From Citricoccus sp. CH26A (lineage in GTDB: Bacteria; Actinomycetota; Actinomycetes; Actinomycetales; Micrococcaceae), in contig NZ_AFXQ01000010.1 in assembly GCF_000224415.1 (NCBI RefSeq), positions 1-64,000 of the forward strand: a stretch of DNA of 64,000 nt, read 5' to 3'. The position numbers were made by a program, and so were the translations under genes. Below are positions 1 through 9,768 of this stretch, piece after piece; the first letter of the stretch is position 1, and the number at the start of each line of letters is the position of its first letter. The notes under the pieces were generated by a model, which was not told where the DNA came from, did no database searches, and worked only from the letters and a program-made list of their open reading frames with translations.

Positions 1-14
1 AGAAAATCACGGGA

Positions 15-1511
15 TCAGTATGCTCCGTCCTTGGCCACTACAGCCTTGAGAGTCCTCGCAAGAATCATCAAGTCCTGAACGAAGCTCCAATTCTCGACGT
101 AATAGAGGTCAAGTCTGACGGACTCGTCCCAAGACAAATCAGATCGTCCGCTTACTTGCCATAGTCCTGTAATGCCTGGCTTTACCAGTAACCGTCTGCT
201 GACGTGATCTTCATATTCGGCCACCTCAGCGGGAAGGGGAGGACGAGGCCCGACGAGCGACATGTCTCCCTTGAATACATTCCAAAGTTGGGGTAATTCG
301 TCGATCGAATACCGACGTATGAAGGCACCAAGTTTCGTGATGCGGGGGTCTTCCCTCATTTTGAAAAGCACCCCGGCGCCCTCATTATCTGCCTGAAGCC
401 TCTCTAATCGTGCCTCAGCATCCACCACCATGGAGCGGAACTTGTGCATGTAGAAATGTTCGCCTCTTTTGCCGACTCGTCGCTGGTGGAAGAATGCCGG
501 GCCAGGATCGTCGACCTTGATCAACAAGCCAACGATTAAGAAAATAGGGAGCAGAAGCATTAGAAGCGCCGCAGATGAGACAACGTCGAAGGTGCGCTTG
601 AGGAAGGCCTCTGTTCCCGCCAAACGAGGTGTCGACACGTGAATCAGCGACAACCCCGCAACGGGCTGCGCGTGAATGCGAGGACCTGCGATATCCGTGA
701 GTGCTGGTGCCATGATTTGGCTAATGCGACGGTCAGCTAGCGCCCACCCGAGCTGGCGGATGGTTCTGGTCTTCATGGCTACTCCGGCAGACATGGCCAA
801 TGCATCTGCGTGGTAGTCGTCCAACACCTGGAGAATTTCATCTACATTCTTTGACACGCTCGCTACAGGAAGCGGCAAGCCGTCTTGGCCTGCAGGAGTG
901 TCGAGACTAAAACCAGGGAGAATTGCCGCTACGGGCTTGTAACCGGCGCCGGGTACTTCGTTGAGGGACCGATTGAGATGCTGGACCGCACTGGGTCCCC
1001 CCATGAGGACTACTCTCCGAATCGACTTACCCGATTCACGTAGGTGCACCAAGCGACGACGAAGGAGCCAGCGCCCCGCAAGCAGAGCGATGATACCCGC
1101 GGGTAGGGCTACCCCTACATAGCCCCGGGCGACCTCTAGCTGAAACACGTAGGAAATGATGGCAACAAGACCAAACAAGTAAAGAGAGGCCGTGACGACT
1201 CTTTTGTACTCCTCAGGTCCGGCCCCTAATACTTTTAGGTCTCGCGAACGGAAGAACCCGAGAAAAAGCCACCATCCCACTGCCAGGAGTAGTCCGACAA
1301 CTAAGTAGGAGGCATCCCATGCTCCTTCTAGAGACGGAGCATCAGTGACGCCAAACCGGGCGAAATGCGCGAGGAGGAGTGCTGCGATGATGACGAATGC
1401 GTCCACGATGCTCATCCTGGACACAGTCGACGGCTGCCAATCAGCCGAATGATCGATATCCCGCGTGTGCTCGTTTTGAACATTACGGACGTCGCTGACT
1501 TTGGTCGCCAT
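15..1511 (-). CDS. Exopolysaccharide sugar transferase (WbaP/CpsE-like polyprenyl glycosylphosphotransferase)
   Basis: Membrane enzyme expected to move a sugar-1-phosphate from a UDP-sugar to undecaprenyl phosphate, the first step of an exopolysaccharide or capsule repeat unit. The 498-residue protein has about four N-terminal membrane segments (roughly residues 35-150), a central soluble part, a further hydrophobic segment near 310-335 and a C-terminal bacterial sugar transferase domain. Visible family motifs are HKFRSM, DELPQLWNVFKGDMS, VGPRPP and KPGITGLWQVSGR, so the catalytic domain looks complete. The sugar cannot be told from sequence. GC content is clearly lower than in the genes from 3.6 kb onward, which fits an acquired polysaccharide cluster continuing to the left of the window. 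Start is the ATG at 1511; no strong ribosome site is visible. Confidence 0.9.
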   Translation of the reverse strand: MATKVSDVRNVQNEHTRDIDHSADWQPSTVSRMSIVDAFVIIAALLLAHFARFGVTDAPSLEGAWDASYLVVGLLLAVGWWLFLGFFRSRDLKVLGAGPEEYKRVVTASLYLFGLVAIISYVFQLEVARGYVGVALPAGIIALLAGRWLLRRRLVHLRESGKSIRRVVLMGGPSAVQHLNRSLNEVPGAGYKPVAAILPGFSLDTPAGQDGLPLPVASVSKNVDEILQVLDDYHADALAMSAGVAMKTRTIRQLGWALADRRISQIMAPALTDIAGPRIHAQPVAGLSLIHVSTPRLAGTEAFLKRTFDVVSSAALLMLLLPIFLIVGLLIKVDDPGPAFFHQRRVGKRGEHFYMHKFRSMVVDAEARLERLQADNEGAGVLFKMREDPRITKLGAFIRRYSIDELPQLWNVFKGDMSLVGPRPPLPAEVAEYEDHVSRRLLVKPGITGLWQVSGRSDLSWDESVRLDLYYVENWSFVQDLMILARTLKAVVAKDGAY

Positions 1512-3589
1512 TGAAATGGTGTTCCCCTACCCCTGTGCGGTGCACGACGCATTGAACGTCGACTTCCTCCAGTCACCCCTATGCAGTGATGGCCTCAGGA
1601 GGCGTAAGTACTTGCTCCCTGACCGGGGACAAGTCTACGGGAGGTCAATGACCGAACGACGCGATGTCAATGAGTGCCATTTTTGGCACCCGCACTCCCT
1701 GTAGGCGTACTTCATCGCCTGCTGCCGAGCTGTCTCCTCAGCGGCGTGGCAGTGGCACCAGATCTCAACATCTTGTGCGCGCGAAACCATTGCTGACTGT
1801 TGATTCGTGGGAGCGCCCGATCGAAGCGGAGATCCTGAGCGTAACGATCAAGAATTCGTGTCGGGCCGACGCCATCACCGTCCATCGAGCGTGAAGGTCT
1901 TGTGAATCCGCCCGTTATATTGAACTGTCGTCGCGCGATGACGCTCCTGGGTTTAGTTATCAGCCCTGCTGGCAATGGTCGTGGACGCTGAAGATTGGGC
2001 ACAGCTATATGAGTGACAGATCGTTTCGCGCACCCAAGTTGCACACACCTAGACACAGAGCCCTATTAGGATCCTGGCCGTGCCACCCTCGCAGGCTGAC
2101 CAGTTCAATATAAGACCAGCCCATGACGTTCATCGGGTGGCGCTCGGCCAGTCTGGACGAAGGATGGGCTTCACGCAGACAAATGGGCTGATGCTCCGGG
2201 CGCCATTAACAATGAGCTGGTCAACCAGGTCAGTCCCCGTCTGCAGCGGGTGGACGTTGACTTAGGAACGAAGGAAATCTGGCTATTTGCCGTCGCTGCC
2301 GCCGGTGGTTGCGTGCGAGGAAACACCCGGCGGGCCGCTGCGACGATAGAGTCAGTAACTTGATCAAGGAAGAGTTGCAGGTGAAGTGTTGATTCTAACC
2401 GGCTCGCTCATCGCCGGGAGAACGAACTTCACGGTCCTGAGGCCCAGGGTGCTGAGGCGGGCCCCGCGTGGACGACCGCGCTGGTCGATGCTATCGGACC
2501 GTTCTAGTTGGCCACTAAGTAGCGTCCCTTCCGCAGGTCATACGCGGCATTCACCTAGACGGATCGTTCTCAGTGCACGTCCGTAGGCAGAGAACGAGTA
2601 GCGGCCTCGTATTCCACGTGGGTGTCACTGCGTCTAAGTTTCAGGCCAACAAACGCCTACGATTGCTCGGAACGGTGACAAGCAATGCTCAAGAATCACA
2701 GTCCGGCCGCTGGTCGAGTCCACATGCTGGCGCCTACTACTTCGCCTCATCAGACGCGGCCGAGGCGGGCGGCTTTCGCCCATTCAGGTAAATCGATGGC
2801 ACGCCGATGACTCTGGAACTTCTGCGCGAGGCATTCCAGGCATGGTGGCGCAGGCACATAAGTGCCCCAGACCCCTACGACCAATTGTCCCGGCTCGATC
2901 GTTGGGATCGCGACCAGTACTCGGTACACCGCAGCGTTCGATGTGACGCGGTCGCCCTCCCGACACCTGACGAATGGGTCAGTTAGTAGGGTCCTGGCCT
3001 GGAGTTGGACGGTGGCCGGCGATGCAGGTTATCGGGTTCAGGCCCACTCAGCATTCTTAATGCCGTGCCGTTCATCGGAGCCGATGTCAGTGAGACCGAG
3101 GCGGTAAGCCGCACCCTGATGGAACATCAGGCCATCAGCGTTATCTAAGTTGCTGGGCTAAAAATTCGCCACCGTCTACGTCCAGGAACTCTGCTAACCC
3201 TGAGAGTCAAAGTCGCACCCGCGACGAGCCTCGTGGTGGCCATTCGCACCTTCGGGACCAATAGCATGATCTGCTCCGTATTACGGCACCTCCGGGCGGC
3301 CTGATGTTGAATTAGTGGCAGATGGTCTTTGCATGTCGGCAGCTTCACCTCGACGGCCTCGTGACGGGCGGCCAACCGGCGTCGTGGCTGAACGTCACGC
3401 GCGGGACCTTTGCGCATGCACTCCGAACCGCGTCGCAAGTCGCGGACGCTACCTTCAAGGGGTATCTCACGAGCCGATGAGCAGCGGCTTGCTTTCCGCA
3501 CTCCGTTCTCACCATGGTCAAGCTGGAGGCAGCCGGGTCTGCATTCCGGGAAAGGAGGAACTGCTTGTCGTCTATGGGCAGGGCATCGT
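1512..3589. other. About 2 kb low-GC stretch without a convincing gene (decayed DNA)
   Basis: Between the sugar transferase and acpS no frame stays open for more than about 130 codons, and none has a recognisable domain or good ribosome site. GC content is intermediate between the sugar transferase and the high-GC chromosome. Some stretches read like protein in changing frames, for example 2807-2986 and about 2990-3150 and 3315-3475 on the plus strand, each ended by stops. This fits remnants of one or more genes broken by frameshifts. No IS terminal repeats or transposase motif were seen. Confidence 0.5.
2807..2986 (+). CDS. Possible 59-residue ORF or gene fragment, unknown
   Basis: An ATG-started frame of 59 codons, open only after a TAA at 2789. 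Its composition is protein-like (MTLELLREAFQAWWRR at the start, several Trp and Asp residues) unlike the arginine/serine-rich shadow frames around it. No good ribosome site is visible and I recognise no family. It may be a surviving piece of a decayed gene rather than a working one. Confidence 0.2.
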   Translation: MTLELLREAFQAWWRRHISAPDPYDQLSRLDRWDRDQYSVHRSVRCDAVALPTPDEWVS

Positions 3590-3601
3590 TAGGATGACCG
3601 C
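3590..3601 (+). promoter_or_regulatory. Leaderless-type -10 element of acpS
   Basis: TAGGAT at 3590-3595 lies 6 nt before the acpS ATG, so transcription is expected to start at or next to the start codon. No Shine-Dalgarno sequence sits at a usable distance. Confidence 0.5.
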
Positions 3602-3952
3602 ATGATCATCGGCATTGGCGTGGATGTGGTTCAGGTATCCCGCTTTAAAGACCAGTTGGCCAGGGCCCCCGCCCTGCGGGAGAGGTTGTTTACCCCGGTC
3701 GAGCGGGAGCTTAACCTTCGTTCCCTCGCAGCCCGGTTTGCTGCCAAGGAAGCCGTGGCCAAGGCACTTTCCGCCCCGGCCGGGATGAACTGGCAGCACT
3801 GCAGCATCGAGATCGACGCGACCGGTGCCCCGCACATAGTGGCCACCGGCACCGTGGCCGAAGTCGCGAACGTCAAGGGCGTCAGGACGTGGCACCTGTC
3901 GTTGAGCCATGACGGTGATATAGCTACCGCCATGGTCGTCGCCGAGGGCTGA
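3602..3952 (+). CDS. acpS: Holo-[acyl-carrier-protein] synthase
   Basis: Transfers the 4'-phosphopantetheine group of CoA to the serine of apo-acyl carrier protein, activating it for fatty acid synthesis in the cytoplasm. The 116-residue length is normal. The family signatures are present: IGVDVV at residues 4-9 with the Mg-binding Asp, [11 protein letters not shown] around residue 45-55 with the second metal ligand Glu, and WHLSLSHDG near residue 100. It is followed after 25 nt by the bifunctional NAD(P)HX repair gene, a neighbour pair common in bacteria, and the two are probably co-transcribed. Confidence 0.95.
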   Translation: MIIGIGVDVVQVSRFKDQLARAPALRERLFTPVERELNLRSLAARFAAKEAVAKALSAPAGMNWQHCSIEIDATGAPHIVATGTVAEVANVKGVRTWHLSLSHDGDIATAMVVAEG

Positions 3953-3977
3953 CCCAGCCGGCAAGGAGGGAAGTGTC

Positions 3978-5468
3978 GTGATCCACGCCTACACCGGGAG
4001 CGCGGTCCGGGCCGCCGAGAAACCGCTGCTTGACGCCGGTCACGGTGACGCGCTGATGCGCCGTGCCGCGTGGGGGCTGGCAACTTGCGTCCTCCGGCAG
4101 CTGCGCGCGAGAGGCCCGGTGGCGGGCGTGGCGGTGGCGGCACTGGTGGGCACAGGGAACAACGGCGGGGATGCGCTGTGGGCACTGAGTTTCCTGCGGC
4201 GTCGCGGCGTGGACGTCGTCGCCGTGCCGATGGCCGAGCGGATGCACCCAGCCGGGCTCGCCGCATTCCTGCAGGCCGGCGGGCGCGTGGTCGAGCGCGT
4301 ACCGGCCCGGACCACGCTGCTCATCGACGCGGTCCTGGGCACCGGGGCGCGGGGTGGCTGGGACACCACCGCCATCCCGGGACTCCCACCAGGCGTCACC
4401 GTGGTCGCGTGCGACCTGCCCTCCGGCGTGGACGCCGACACCGGACAGGTCGCCGGGGGAGTGATCCCCGCGGATATCACGGTCACCTTCGGGGCGCTGA
4501 AGACCGGGCTGGTCGTCGGAGCCGGAGCCCAAGCTGCCGGGCGGGTGGAAGTGGTGGACATCGGGCTGGGACCGTACCTCCCCGCTCCGGACGTGTCCTC
4601 GCTGGAGCGGCACGACGCGCTCGCGATGTTCGCGCCGCCGGCCTGGGACGACCACAAGTACTCCCGCGGGGTACTGGGCGTGGCGGCGGGGTCCGAGAAG
4701 TACTCCGGGGCCGCCGTGCTGGTGTGCTCGGCGGCGCTGGCCTCGGGGCTGGGGATGGTGCAGTACGCCGGACCGGAGCCCGTGCGGCAGCACGTCCTGT
4801 CCGCACTGCCGGAGGTCGTAGCCGGCTCGGACACCCAGGGCAAGGCCCGGGCCTGGGTAGCAGGTTCCGGCCTCGGGTCCGGTGACGAGGCCCGGTCCCG
4901 CCTGGCCGAAGTAATCGAGACCTGCGTCGAGGGCGGGCTGCCGCTCGTCCTGGACGCCTCGGCGCTGGACCTGGTGACCCGCGAGGACCTGGACCGGCTC
5001 CGTGCAGCCGGAGCACCGGTGGTGCTCACGCCACACCACGGCGAGTTACTCCGCGTGGCGGGCAGGTTGGCGCCGGAGATGAACGTCTCCTTCCACGCCG
5101 TGGCGGAAATGGACACCGTGACTGCCGCGCGCGCTGTTGCCAGGGAACTGGGCGCCGTCGTGCTCCTCAAGGGGCCGACCACCGTCTGCGCCGCACCCGA
5201 CGGGCACACCGTGGTGCAGAACGAGGGCGGTCCGGAACTGGCGACGGCCGGCAGCGGGGACACCCTGGCCGGACTGGTCGGTTCCGCCCTGACCCACGCC
5301 GAGCACGGTGAGCCTGTCTCCCCAGTGAAGAAGGCCGCGGCCGCGGCCTGGCTGCACGGTGCGGCCGGGGTGCGTGCCGCGGCCTACGGTCCCTTCGGGG
5401 CGTCGATGCTCGCTGCCGCCGTGCGGTCAGTGCTGGTCAATGCCGTACACCCAGCCCGCTTAGACTGA
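3978..5468 (+). CDS. nnr: Bifunctional NAD(P)HX epimerase / ADP-dependent NAD(P)HX dehydratase
   Basis: Repairs damaged hydrated NADH and NADPH: the N-terminal YjeF-type domain epimerises NAD(P)HX and the C-terminal ribokinase-fold domain dehydrates the S form using ADP. In the 496-residue protein the epimerase motif GTGNNGGDALW is near residues 57-67 and DLPSGVDADTG near 150; the dehydratase motif AGSGDTLAGL is near 425. Start is GTG 3978, chosen because AAGGAGGG lies just upstream at 3963-3970. The gene follows acpS in the same direction. Confidence 0.93.
   Translation: MIHAYTGSAVRAAEKPLLDAGHGDALMRRAAWGLATCVLRQLRARGPVAGVAVAALVGTGNNGGDALWALSFLRRRGVDVVAVPMAERMHPAGLAAFLQAGGRVVERVPARTTLLIDAVLGTGARGGWDTTAIPGLPPGVTVVACDLPSGVDADTGQVAGGVIPADITVTFGALKTGLVVGAGAQAAGRVEVVDIGLGPYLPAPDVSSLERHDALAMFAPPAWDDHKYSRGVLGVAAGSEKYSGAAVLVCSAALASGLGMVQYAGPEPVRQHVLSALPEVVAGSDTQGKARAWVAGSGLGSGDEARSRLAEVIETCVEGGLPLVLDASALDLVTREDLDRLRAAGAPVVLTPHHGELLRVAGRLAPEMNVSFHAVAEMDTVTAARAVARELGAVVLLKGPTTVCAAPDGHTVVQNEGGPELATAGSGDTLAGLVGSALTHAEHGEPVSPVKKAAAAAWLHGAAGVRAAAYGPFGASMLAAAVRSVLVNAVHPARLD
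5461..5466 (+). promoter_or_regulatory. Possible -10 element for glgX
   Basis: TAGACT spans the last codons and stop of nnr. A start of transcription about 7 nt later would give a leader of roughly 26 nt carrying a GAGGAG ribosome site before the glgX ATG at 5499. No clear -35 box is seen. Confidence 0.35.
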
Positions 5469-5498
5469 GGCAGTTCCATCCATGCACTGAGGAGAACC

Positions 5499-7619
5499 AT
5501 GCTCGAGACAGCCGCCGGAGAGCCATATCCCTTGGGAGCCACGCCTGATGAGGCAGGGACGAACTTCGCGATCGCCGTGGGCGAGGACGCCGAAAAGGTC
5601 GAGCTATGCCTGATCGATGACCAGGGCCAGGAGACCTGTCTGGAACTGACCGAACACTCCGGCAACACGTGGCACGTGCACGTGGCCGGCGTCGGACACG
5701 GCCAGGTGTACGGCTACCGGGTGCACGGGCCCTGGGACCCGGCTTCCGGATTGCGGTTCAACGCCGCCAAGATCCTCATCGACCCCTACGCCAAGGCGGT
5801 TACGGGGGACTTTAACTGGGGCCAGCACCAGTTCTCCTACGACTTCGAGAACCACGACGAGATCGACACCACCGACTCGCTGGGCCACACGATGCTCGGC
5901 ATCGTCATCGACGACTCCTTCGACTGGGGCGAGGACGAGCGGCCGGACATCCCGTTCAACGAGACGGTCGTCTATGAGACCCACGTCAAGGGCATGACCG
6001 CCCTACACCCGGACGTGCCCGAGGACCAGCGGGGCACCTACGCCGGGCTGGCGCACCCGACCGTGGTCAAGCACCTGAAGCGGCTGGGGGTCACGGCCGT
6101 GGAACTGATGCCGGTGCACCAGTTCACCAACGACTCCTACCTGCAGGACAAGGGGCTCTCGAACTACTGGGGATACAACACCCTGGGGTACTTCGCCCCG
6201 CAGAACACCTACTCGTCCTCCGGTGACCACGGAGAACAGGTCCGCGAGTTCAAGCAGATGGTCAAGGACCTGCACGCCGCCGGCCTCGAGGTCATCCTGG
6301 ACGTGGTCTACAACCACACCGCCGAGGGCAACCACATGGGCCCCACGCTGTCCTTCCGGGGCCTGGACAACCGGAACTACTACCACCTGGTCGAGGGCGA
6401 CGAGCGCCACTACATGGACTACACGGGCACCGGCAACTCGCTGGACCTGTCCCATCCGATGGTGCTGCAGCTGGTCATGGACTCCCTGCGGTATTGGGTG
6501 GAGGAGATGCGCGTGGACGGGTTCCGGTTCGACCTGGCCACCACGCTGACCCGGGCCGAGGGCGAGCAGGGACCGGACATGATGTCCGGGTTCCTCCAGG
6601 TGGTCCGCCAGGACCCGGTGCTGCGCCAGGTCAAGCTCATCGCCGAGCCATGGGACGTCGGCTGGGCCGGATACCAGGTCGGCAACTTCCCGGGGCTCTG
6701 GAGTGAGTGGAACGGCAAGTACCGGGACACCGTCCGCGACTTCTGGCGTGGGGAGCCGGGCACGCTGGCGGAGTTCGCCACCCGAATCACCGGTTCGGCC
6801 GACCTCTACGAGGACGACAACCGCACGCCCCGGGCTTCCGTGAACTTCGTGACCGCCCATGACGGCTTCACGCTGCGCGACCTCGTCTCCTACAACGAGA
6901 AGCACAACGACGCCAACGGCGAGGACAACAACGACGGCGAGTCCCACAACCGCTCGTGGAACTGCGGCGAGGAAGGGCCCACGGAGGATGCGGAGGTCAA
7001 CCGCCTGCGCGCCCAGCAGCAGCGGAATTACCTGACCACCCTGATGATCAGCCAGGGCGTGCCGATGATCTGCCACGGGGACGAGCTCGGCCGGACCCAG
7101 CAGGGCAACAACAACGTCTACTGCCAGGACAACGAACTGTCCTGGATCCACTGGGACGAGGCGGACGAGGACCTCATCGAGTTCACCTCCACGGTCATCG
7201 GGTTGCGTCAGGAACACCCGGTGTTCCGTCGCCGCCAGTACTTCGAGGGACGGCCGATGTCCCGCGAGAACCCCGAGGAGTTGCCCGACATTGTCTGGCT
7301 GGAGCCGGATGCGACGGCCAAGGACGAGTCCGATTGGGACTCGTACCACGCGCGGTCCATCTCGTTCTTCCTCAACGGTCACCACCTGCCGGCTCCTGTT
7401 CGAGCGGGCGACGCGGAAGCCGACCACGATTTCTACGTGCTCCTCAACGCCTACTGGGAACCGGTGGAGTACACCCTGCCGGGTGCGCCGTTCCCCGACT
7501 CCTGGACACTCGTGGTGGACACGGCCCAGGCCGCCCCGGACGTCGCCGCGTTCAGCGCGGGGGACAAGGTCACCGTACCCGGTCGCGGGATCGTGATCCT
7601 CCAGTCCACGGAGCGTTGA
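5499..7619 (+). CDS. glgX: Glycogen debranching enzyme (isoamylase-type GlgX)
   Basis: Cytoplasmic glycoside hydrolase family 13 enzyme that hydrolyses alpha-1,6 branches of glycogen or limit dextrin. The 706-residue protein has an N-terminal carbohydrate-binding CBM48-like part (residues about 10-120) and a catalytic barrel. Conserved regions seen are DVVYNHTAEGN, DGFRFDLAT with the nucleophile Asp, IAEPWDVG with the acid/base Glu, and FVTAHDGFTL. Length is normal for actinobacterial GlgX. An AGGAG site precedes the ATG. The stop overlaps a TTG that may start the next gene. Confidence 0.93.
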   Translation: MLETAAGEPYPLGATPDEAGTNFAIAVGEDAEKVELCLIDDQGQETCLELTEHSGNTWHVHVAGVGHGQVYGYRVHGPWDPASGLRFNAAKILIDPYAKAVTGDFNWGQHQFSYDFENHDEIDTTDSLGHTMLGIVIDDSFDWGEDERPDIPFNETVVYETHVKGMTALHPDVPEDQRGTYAGLAHPTVVKHLKRLGVTAVELMPVHQFTNDSYLQDKGLSNYWGYNTLGYFAPQNTYSSSGDHGEQVREFKQMVKDLHAAGLEVILDVVYNHTAEGNHMGPTLSFRGLDNRNYYHLVEGDERHYMDYTGTGNSLDLSHPMVLQLVMDSLRYWVEEMRVDGFRFDLATTLTRAEGEQGPDMMSGFLQVVRQDPVLRQVKLIAEPWDVGWAGYQVGNFPGLWSEWNGKYRDTVRDFWRGEPGTLAEFATRITGSADLYEDDNRTPRASVNFVTAHDGFTLRDLVSYNEKHNDANGEDNNDGESHNRSWNCGEEGPTEDAEVNRLRAQQQRNYLTTLMISQGVPMICHGDELGRTQQGNNNVYCQDNELSWIHWDEADEDLIEFTSTVIGLRQEHPVFRRRQYFEGRPMSRENPEELPDIVWLEPDATAKDESDWDSYHARSISFFLNGHHLPAPVRAGDAEADHDFYVLLNAYWEPVEYTLPGAPFPDSWTLVVDTAQAAPDVAAFSAGDKVTVPGRGIVILQSTER

Positions 7620-8227
7620 GCGAGCGGTCCCGCACCCACCGGTGCCGCTGGCGCCGGTGGGTGCTCCGCGGCGCAGGGGTGGTGGTGCTGGCGTTCCTGG
7701 CCGTGGGTGCTGTGCTGGCGTGGTTCACCGTAAATCCGCGGGTGAACTCGGCCCCGCGGGTGGACGCGTTGCTGGTGCTGGCCACGCAACCCGGTGCCCA
7801 CGAGGAGGCGCATCGCTTGGTCGACGCGGGCGTGACCGATCTGCTGATCGTCTCCACGACGCCGCGCAGTGAAGCGACCCTCTGCCACCGTCCGCCGGCC
7901 GGCGTCGAGGTCGAATGTTTCTCGCCCGAACCGGTGACGACGCAGGGTGAGGCCATGGTCGGTTCGAACATCGCTCGTCAGCGTGGGGTGCACAGCCTCG
8001 GAGTGCTGACGTTCAACCATCACATCGAACGATCGCGGATGCTCGTGGAGCGGTGCTGGAACGGTCCAGTTCACATGTACGAGTTCCAGCCAGCCCGCAG
8101 CACGCGCGGTTACGCCCATGACTTCGTCTACGCCATGGCCGCTTATGGCAAGACGTTCCTCACGCCCGGTTGTGGCACCCCACCGCCGGACTGGCTGCAA
8201 ATGCCGATCGACCGCATCAAGAACTAG
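7616..8227 (+). CDS. YdcF/SanA-like DUF218 membrane-anchored protein
   Basis: A 203-residue protein with a basic N-terminus (several Arg and Trp) and one membrane segment (about residues 18-38), then an extracytoplasmic domain of the DUF218 (ElyC/SanA/YdcF) type. Typical features are the opening DALLVLATQPGAHEEAHRLVDAGV region, an inner part with TTQGEAMV, and LTFNHHIERSRML near the end. The biochemical role of this family is poorly known; members are linked to the cell envelope. Start is uncertain: TTG 7616 overlaps the glgX stop and keeps the basic flank before the membrane segment; GTG 7661 is an alternative. Translation may be coupled to glgX. Confidence 0.65.
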   Translation: MSERSRTHRCRWRRWVLRGAGVVVLAFLAVGAVLAWFTVNPRVNSAPRVDALLVLATQPGAHEEAHRLVDAGVTDLLIVSTTPRSEATLCHRPPAGVEVECFSPEPVTTQGEAMVGSNIARQRGVHSLGVLTFNHHIERSRMLVERCWNGPVHMYEFQPARSTRGYAHDFVYAMAAYGKTFLTPGCGTPPPDWLQMPIDRIKN

Positions 8228-8410
8228 GTCCAGCCTCGGCGGTGGGGGCTGAGACATACGCGATGCGGACGCCGGGAGCATTCGCTCGCTACGAAGCTTT
8301 CGTCGACGACTCTTCTCCACAACAGTGCATTCGCGACGGGCGCCGACGGACGCTCCATTTGGGCCGCGATAGAAACCAAGATGTTCTCGGAGCTCGTCTG
8401 CACTAAGTCG

Positions 8411-9691
8411 CTACACCGCTTGAGGCAAGGTTACGGTTAACAGAGTTGCAGAAACCGGGTCCAGTCCTGCCCCTGCGTCGACCTTCGTCGCAGTCTCGGG
8501 GCGCACCACGGCGGGGTCCTCGGTCGCGCCGAGGAACACGGACTGGCCGGGGGTGAGCAGGGCGCTGTCGTGACCGGAGTCGATGCGCACGGTCCCGGCG
8601 GTGCAGACCGCGATGACGGGTCCGTTGGCGGTCAGGGTGCGGCCGGTGGCCGCGGGCAGGTCCAGGCGCTCGAGCTGGAACTCCTCGAAGGGCGGGCGGA
8701 AGACGAGGTGTCCCTCGCCCTGGGCGTGGGGGGTGCAGTAGGGCACCGGAAGCGCCTGGAAGTGCACCACCCGGCGCAGCTCGTCCACGTCCACGTGCTT
8801 GGGCGTCAGTCCTCCGCGCAGCACGTTGTCCGAGGCCGCCATCACCTCCACGCCGAGCCCGTGCAGGTAGGCGTGCACGTTGCCGGCCGGCAGGTGGATG
8901 GCCTGTCCGGGGGCCAGGTCCACCCGGTTCAGCAGCACGGAGACCATCACCCCGGCATCCCCGGGGTAGTGCTCGGAGATCCCGACGGCGGTGGACAGGT
9001 TCAGGTCGTCCTCCAGCACGTGCGGGGCCCGGCGTAGGGTGGCCACGACGTCCTGGACCCAGGCGCCGGCGGCCCAGCCCCCCTCGGGGTCCAGCAGGGT
9101 GGAGAAGGCCGACTCCAGGTCGCCGGCGTGCAGCGTGGCGGCCAGGGCCGCGGCCGCGGTGCCGGGGCCGGCCTCGGCGCCCTCGAAGTGTTCGGCCAGG
9201 GCCCCGGCGAGCCGGTCGAAGGACCGCGCGGCGTCCTCGGGGGAGCGGAAGCCGCACAGGGCGGTGAACGGGGTCAGCGCGAGTACCATCTCGGGCTTGT
9301 GGTTGTCATCGCGGTAGTTGCGGTGCGCCGCGGTGATCGGGACCCCGGCGGCCTGCTCGGCGGCGAAGCCGGCACGGGCCTGGTCCAGGGTGGGATGGGC
9401 CTGGATGGACAGCGGGCGCCCGGCCGCGAGCAGCTTCACCAGGTAGGGCAGCCGGCCGAACCGGGCGGCGTGCCCGAGCAGGGCCTGCGGGTCGCGGGCG
9501 ATCAGTTCGTCCAGGGGGACCGGCGTGGCCGAGGGATCCGCGGCGGGCACGACGCCTGAGGGGGCCCCGGGGTGGGCGCCCATCCACAGCTCGGCCTCCG
9601 GACGGCCCGAGGGGGTGCGTCCCTGCAGCTCGGCCAACAGGGTCGCGGACCCCCAGGCATAGTCACGGATGGCATTGCGCAGCAGGAACAT
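8411..9691 (-). CDS. manA: Mannose-6-phosphate isomerase, class I
   Basis: Zinc enzyme interconverting fructose-6-phosphate and mannose-6-phosphate, feeding GDP-mannose and mannosylated glycans. The 426-residue protein begins with the family pattern RNAIRDYAWGS and carries SIQAHPT near residue 98 and LPAGNVHAYLHG near 268, which hold metal-binding Gln and His residues. Length is normal. It stands alone on the minus strand. About 180 nt separate it from the convergent DUF218 gene, with no feature I can name there. Confidence 0.92.
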   Translation of the reverse strand: MFLLRNAIRDYAWGSATLLAELQGRTPSGRPEAELWMGAHPGAPSGVVPAADPSATPVPLDELIARDPQALLGHAARFGRLPYLVKLLAAGRPLSIQAHPTLDQARAGFAAEQAAGVPITAAHRNYRDDNHKPEMVLALTPFTALCGFRSPEDAARSFDRLAGALAEHFEGAEAGPGTAAAALAATLHAGDLESAFSTLLDPEGGWAAGAWVQDVVATLRRAPHVLEDDLNLSTAVGISEHYPGDAGVMVSVLLNRVDLAPGQAIHLPAGNVHAYLHGLGVEVMAASDNVLRGGLTPKHVDVDELRRVVHFQALPVPYCTPHAQGEGHLVFRPPFEEFQLERLDLPAATGRTLTANGPVIAVCTAGTVRIDSGHDSALLTPGQSVFLGATEDPAVVRPETATKVDAGAGLDPVSATLLTVTLPQAV

Positions 9692-9768
9692 GGTGAAGAC
9701 CTATCCGGTTAGATTCGAGTGAACGTTACAGCAGAGGCTGTGCCCGGTGGCCCCTGATAGGAAATGGG

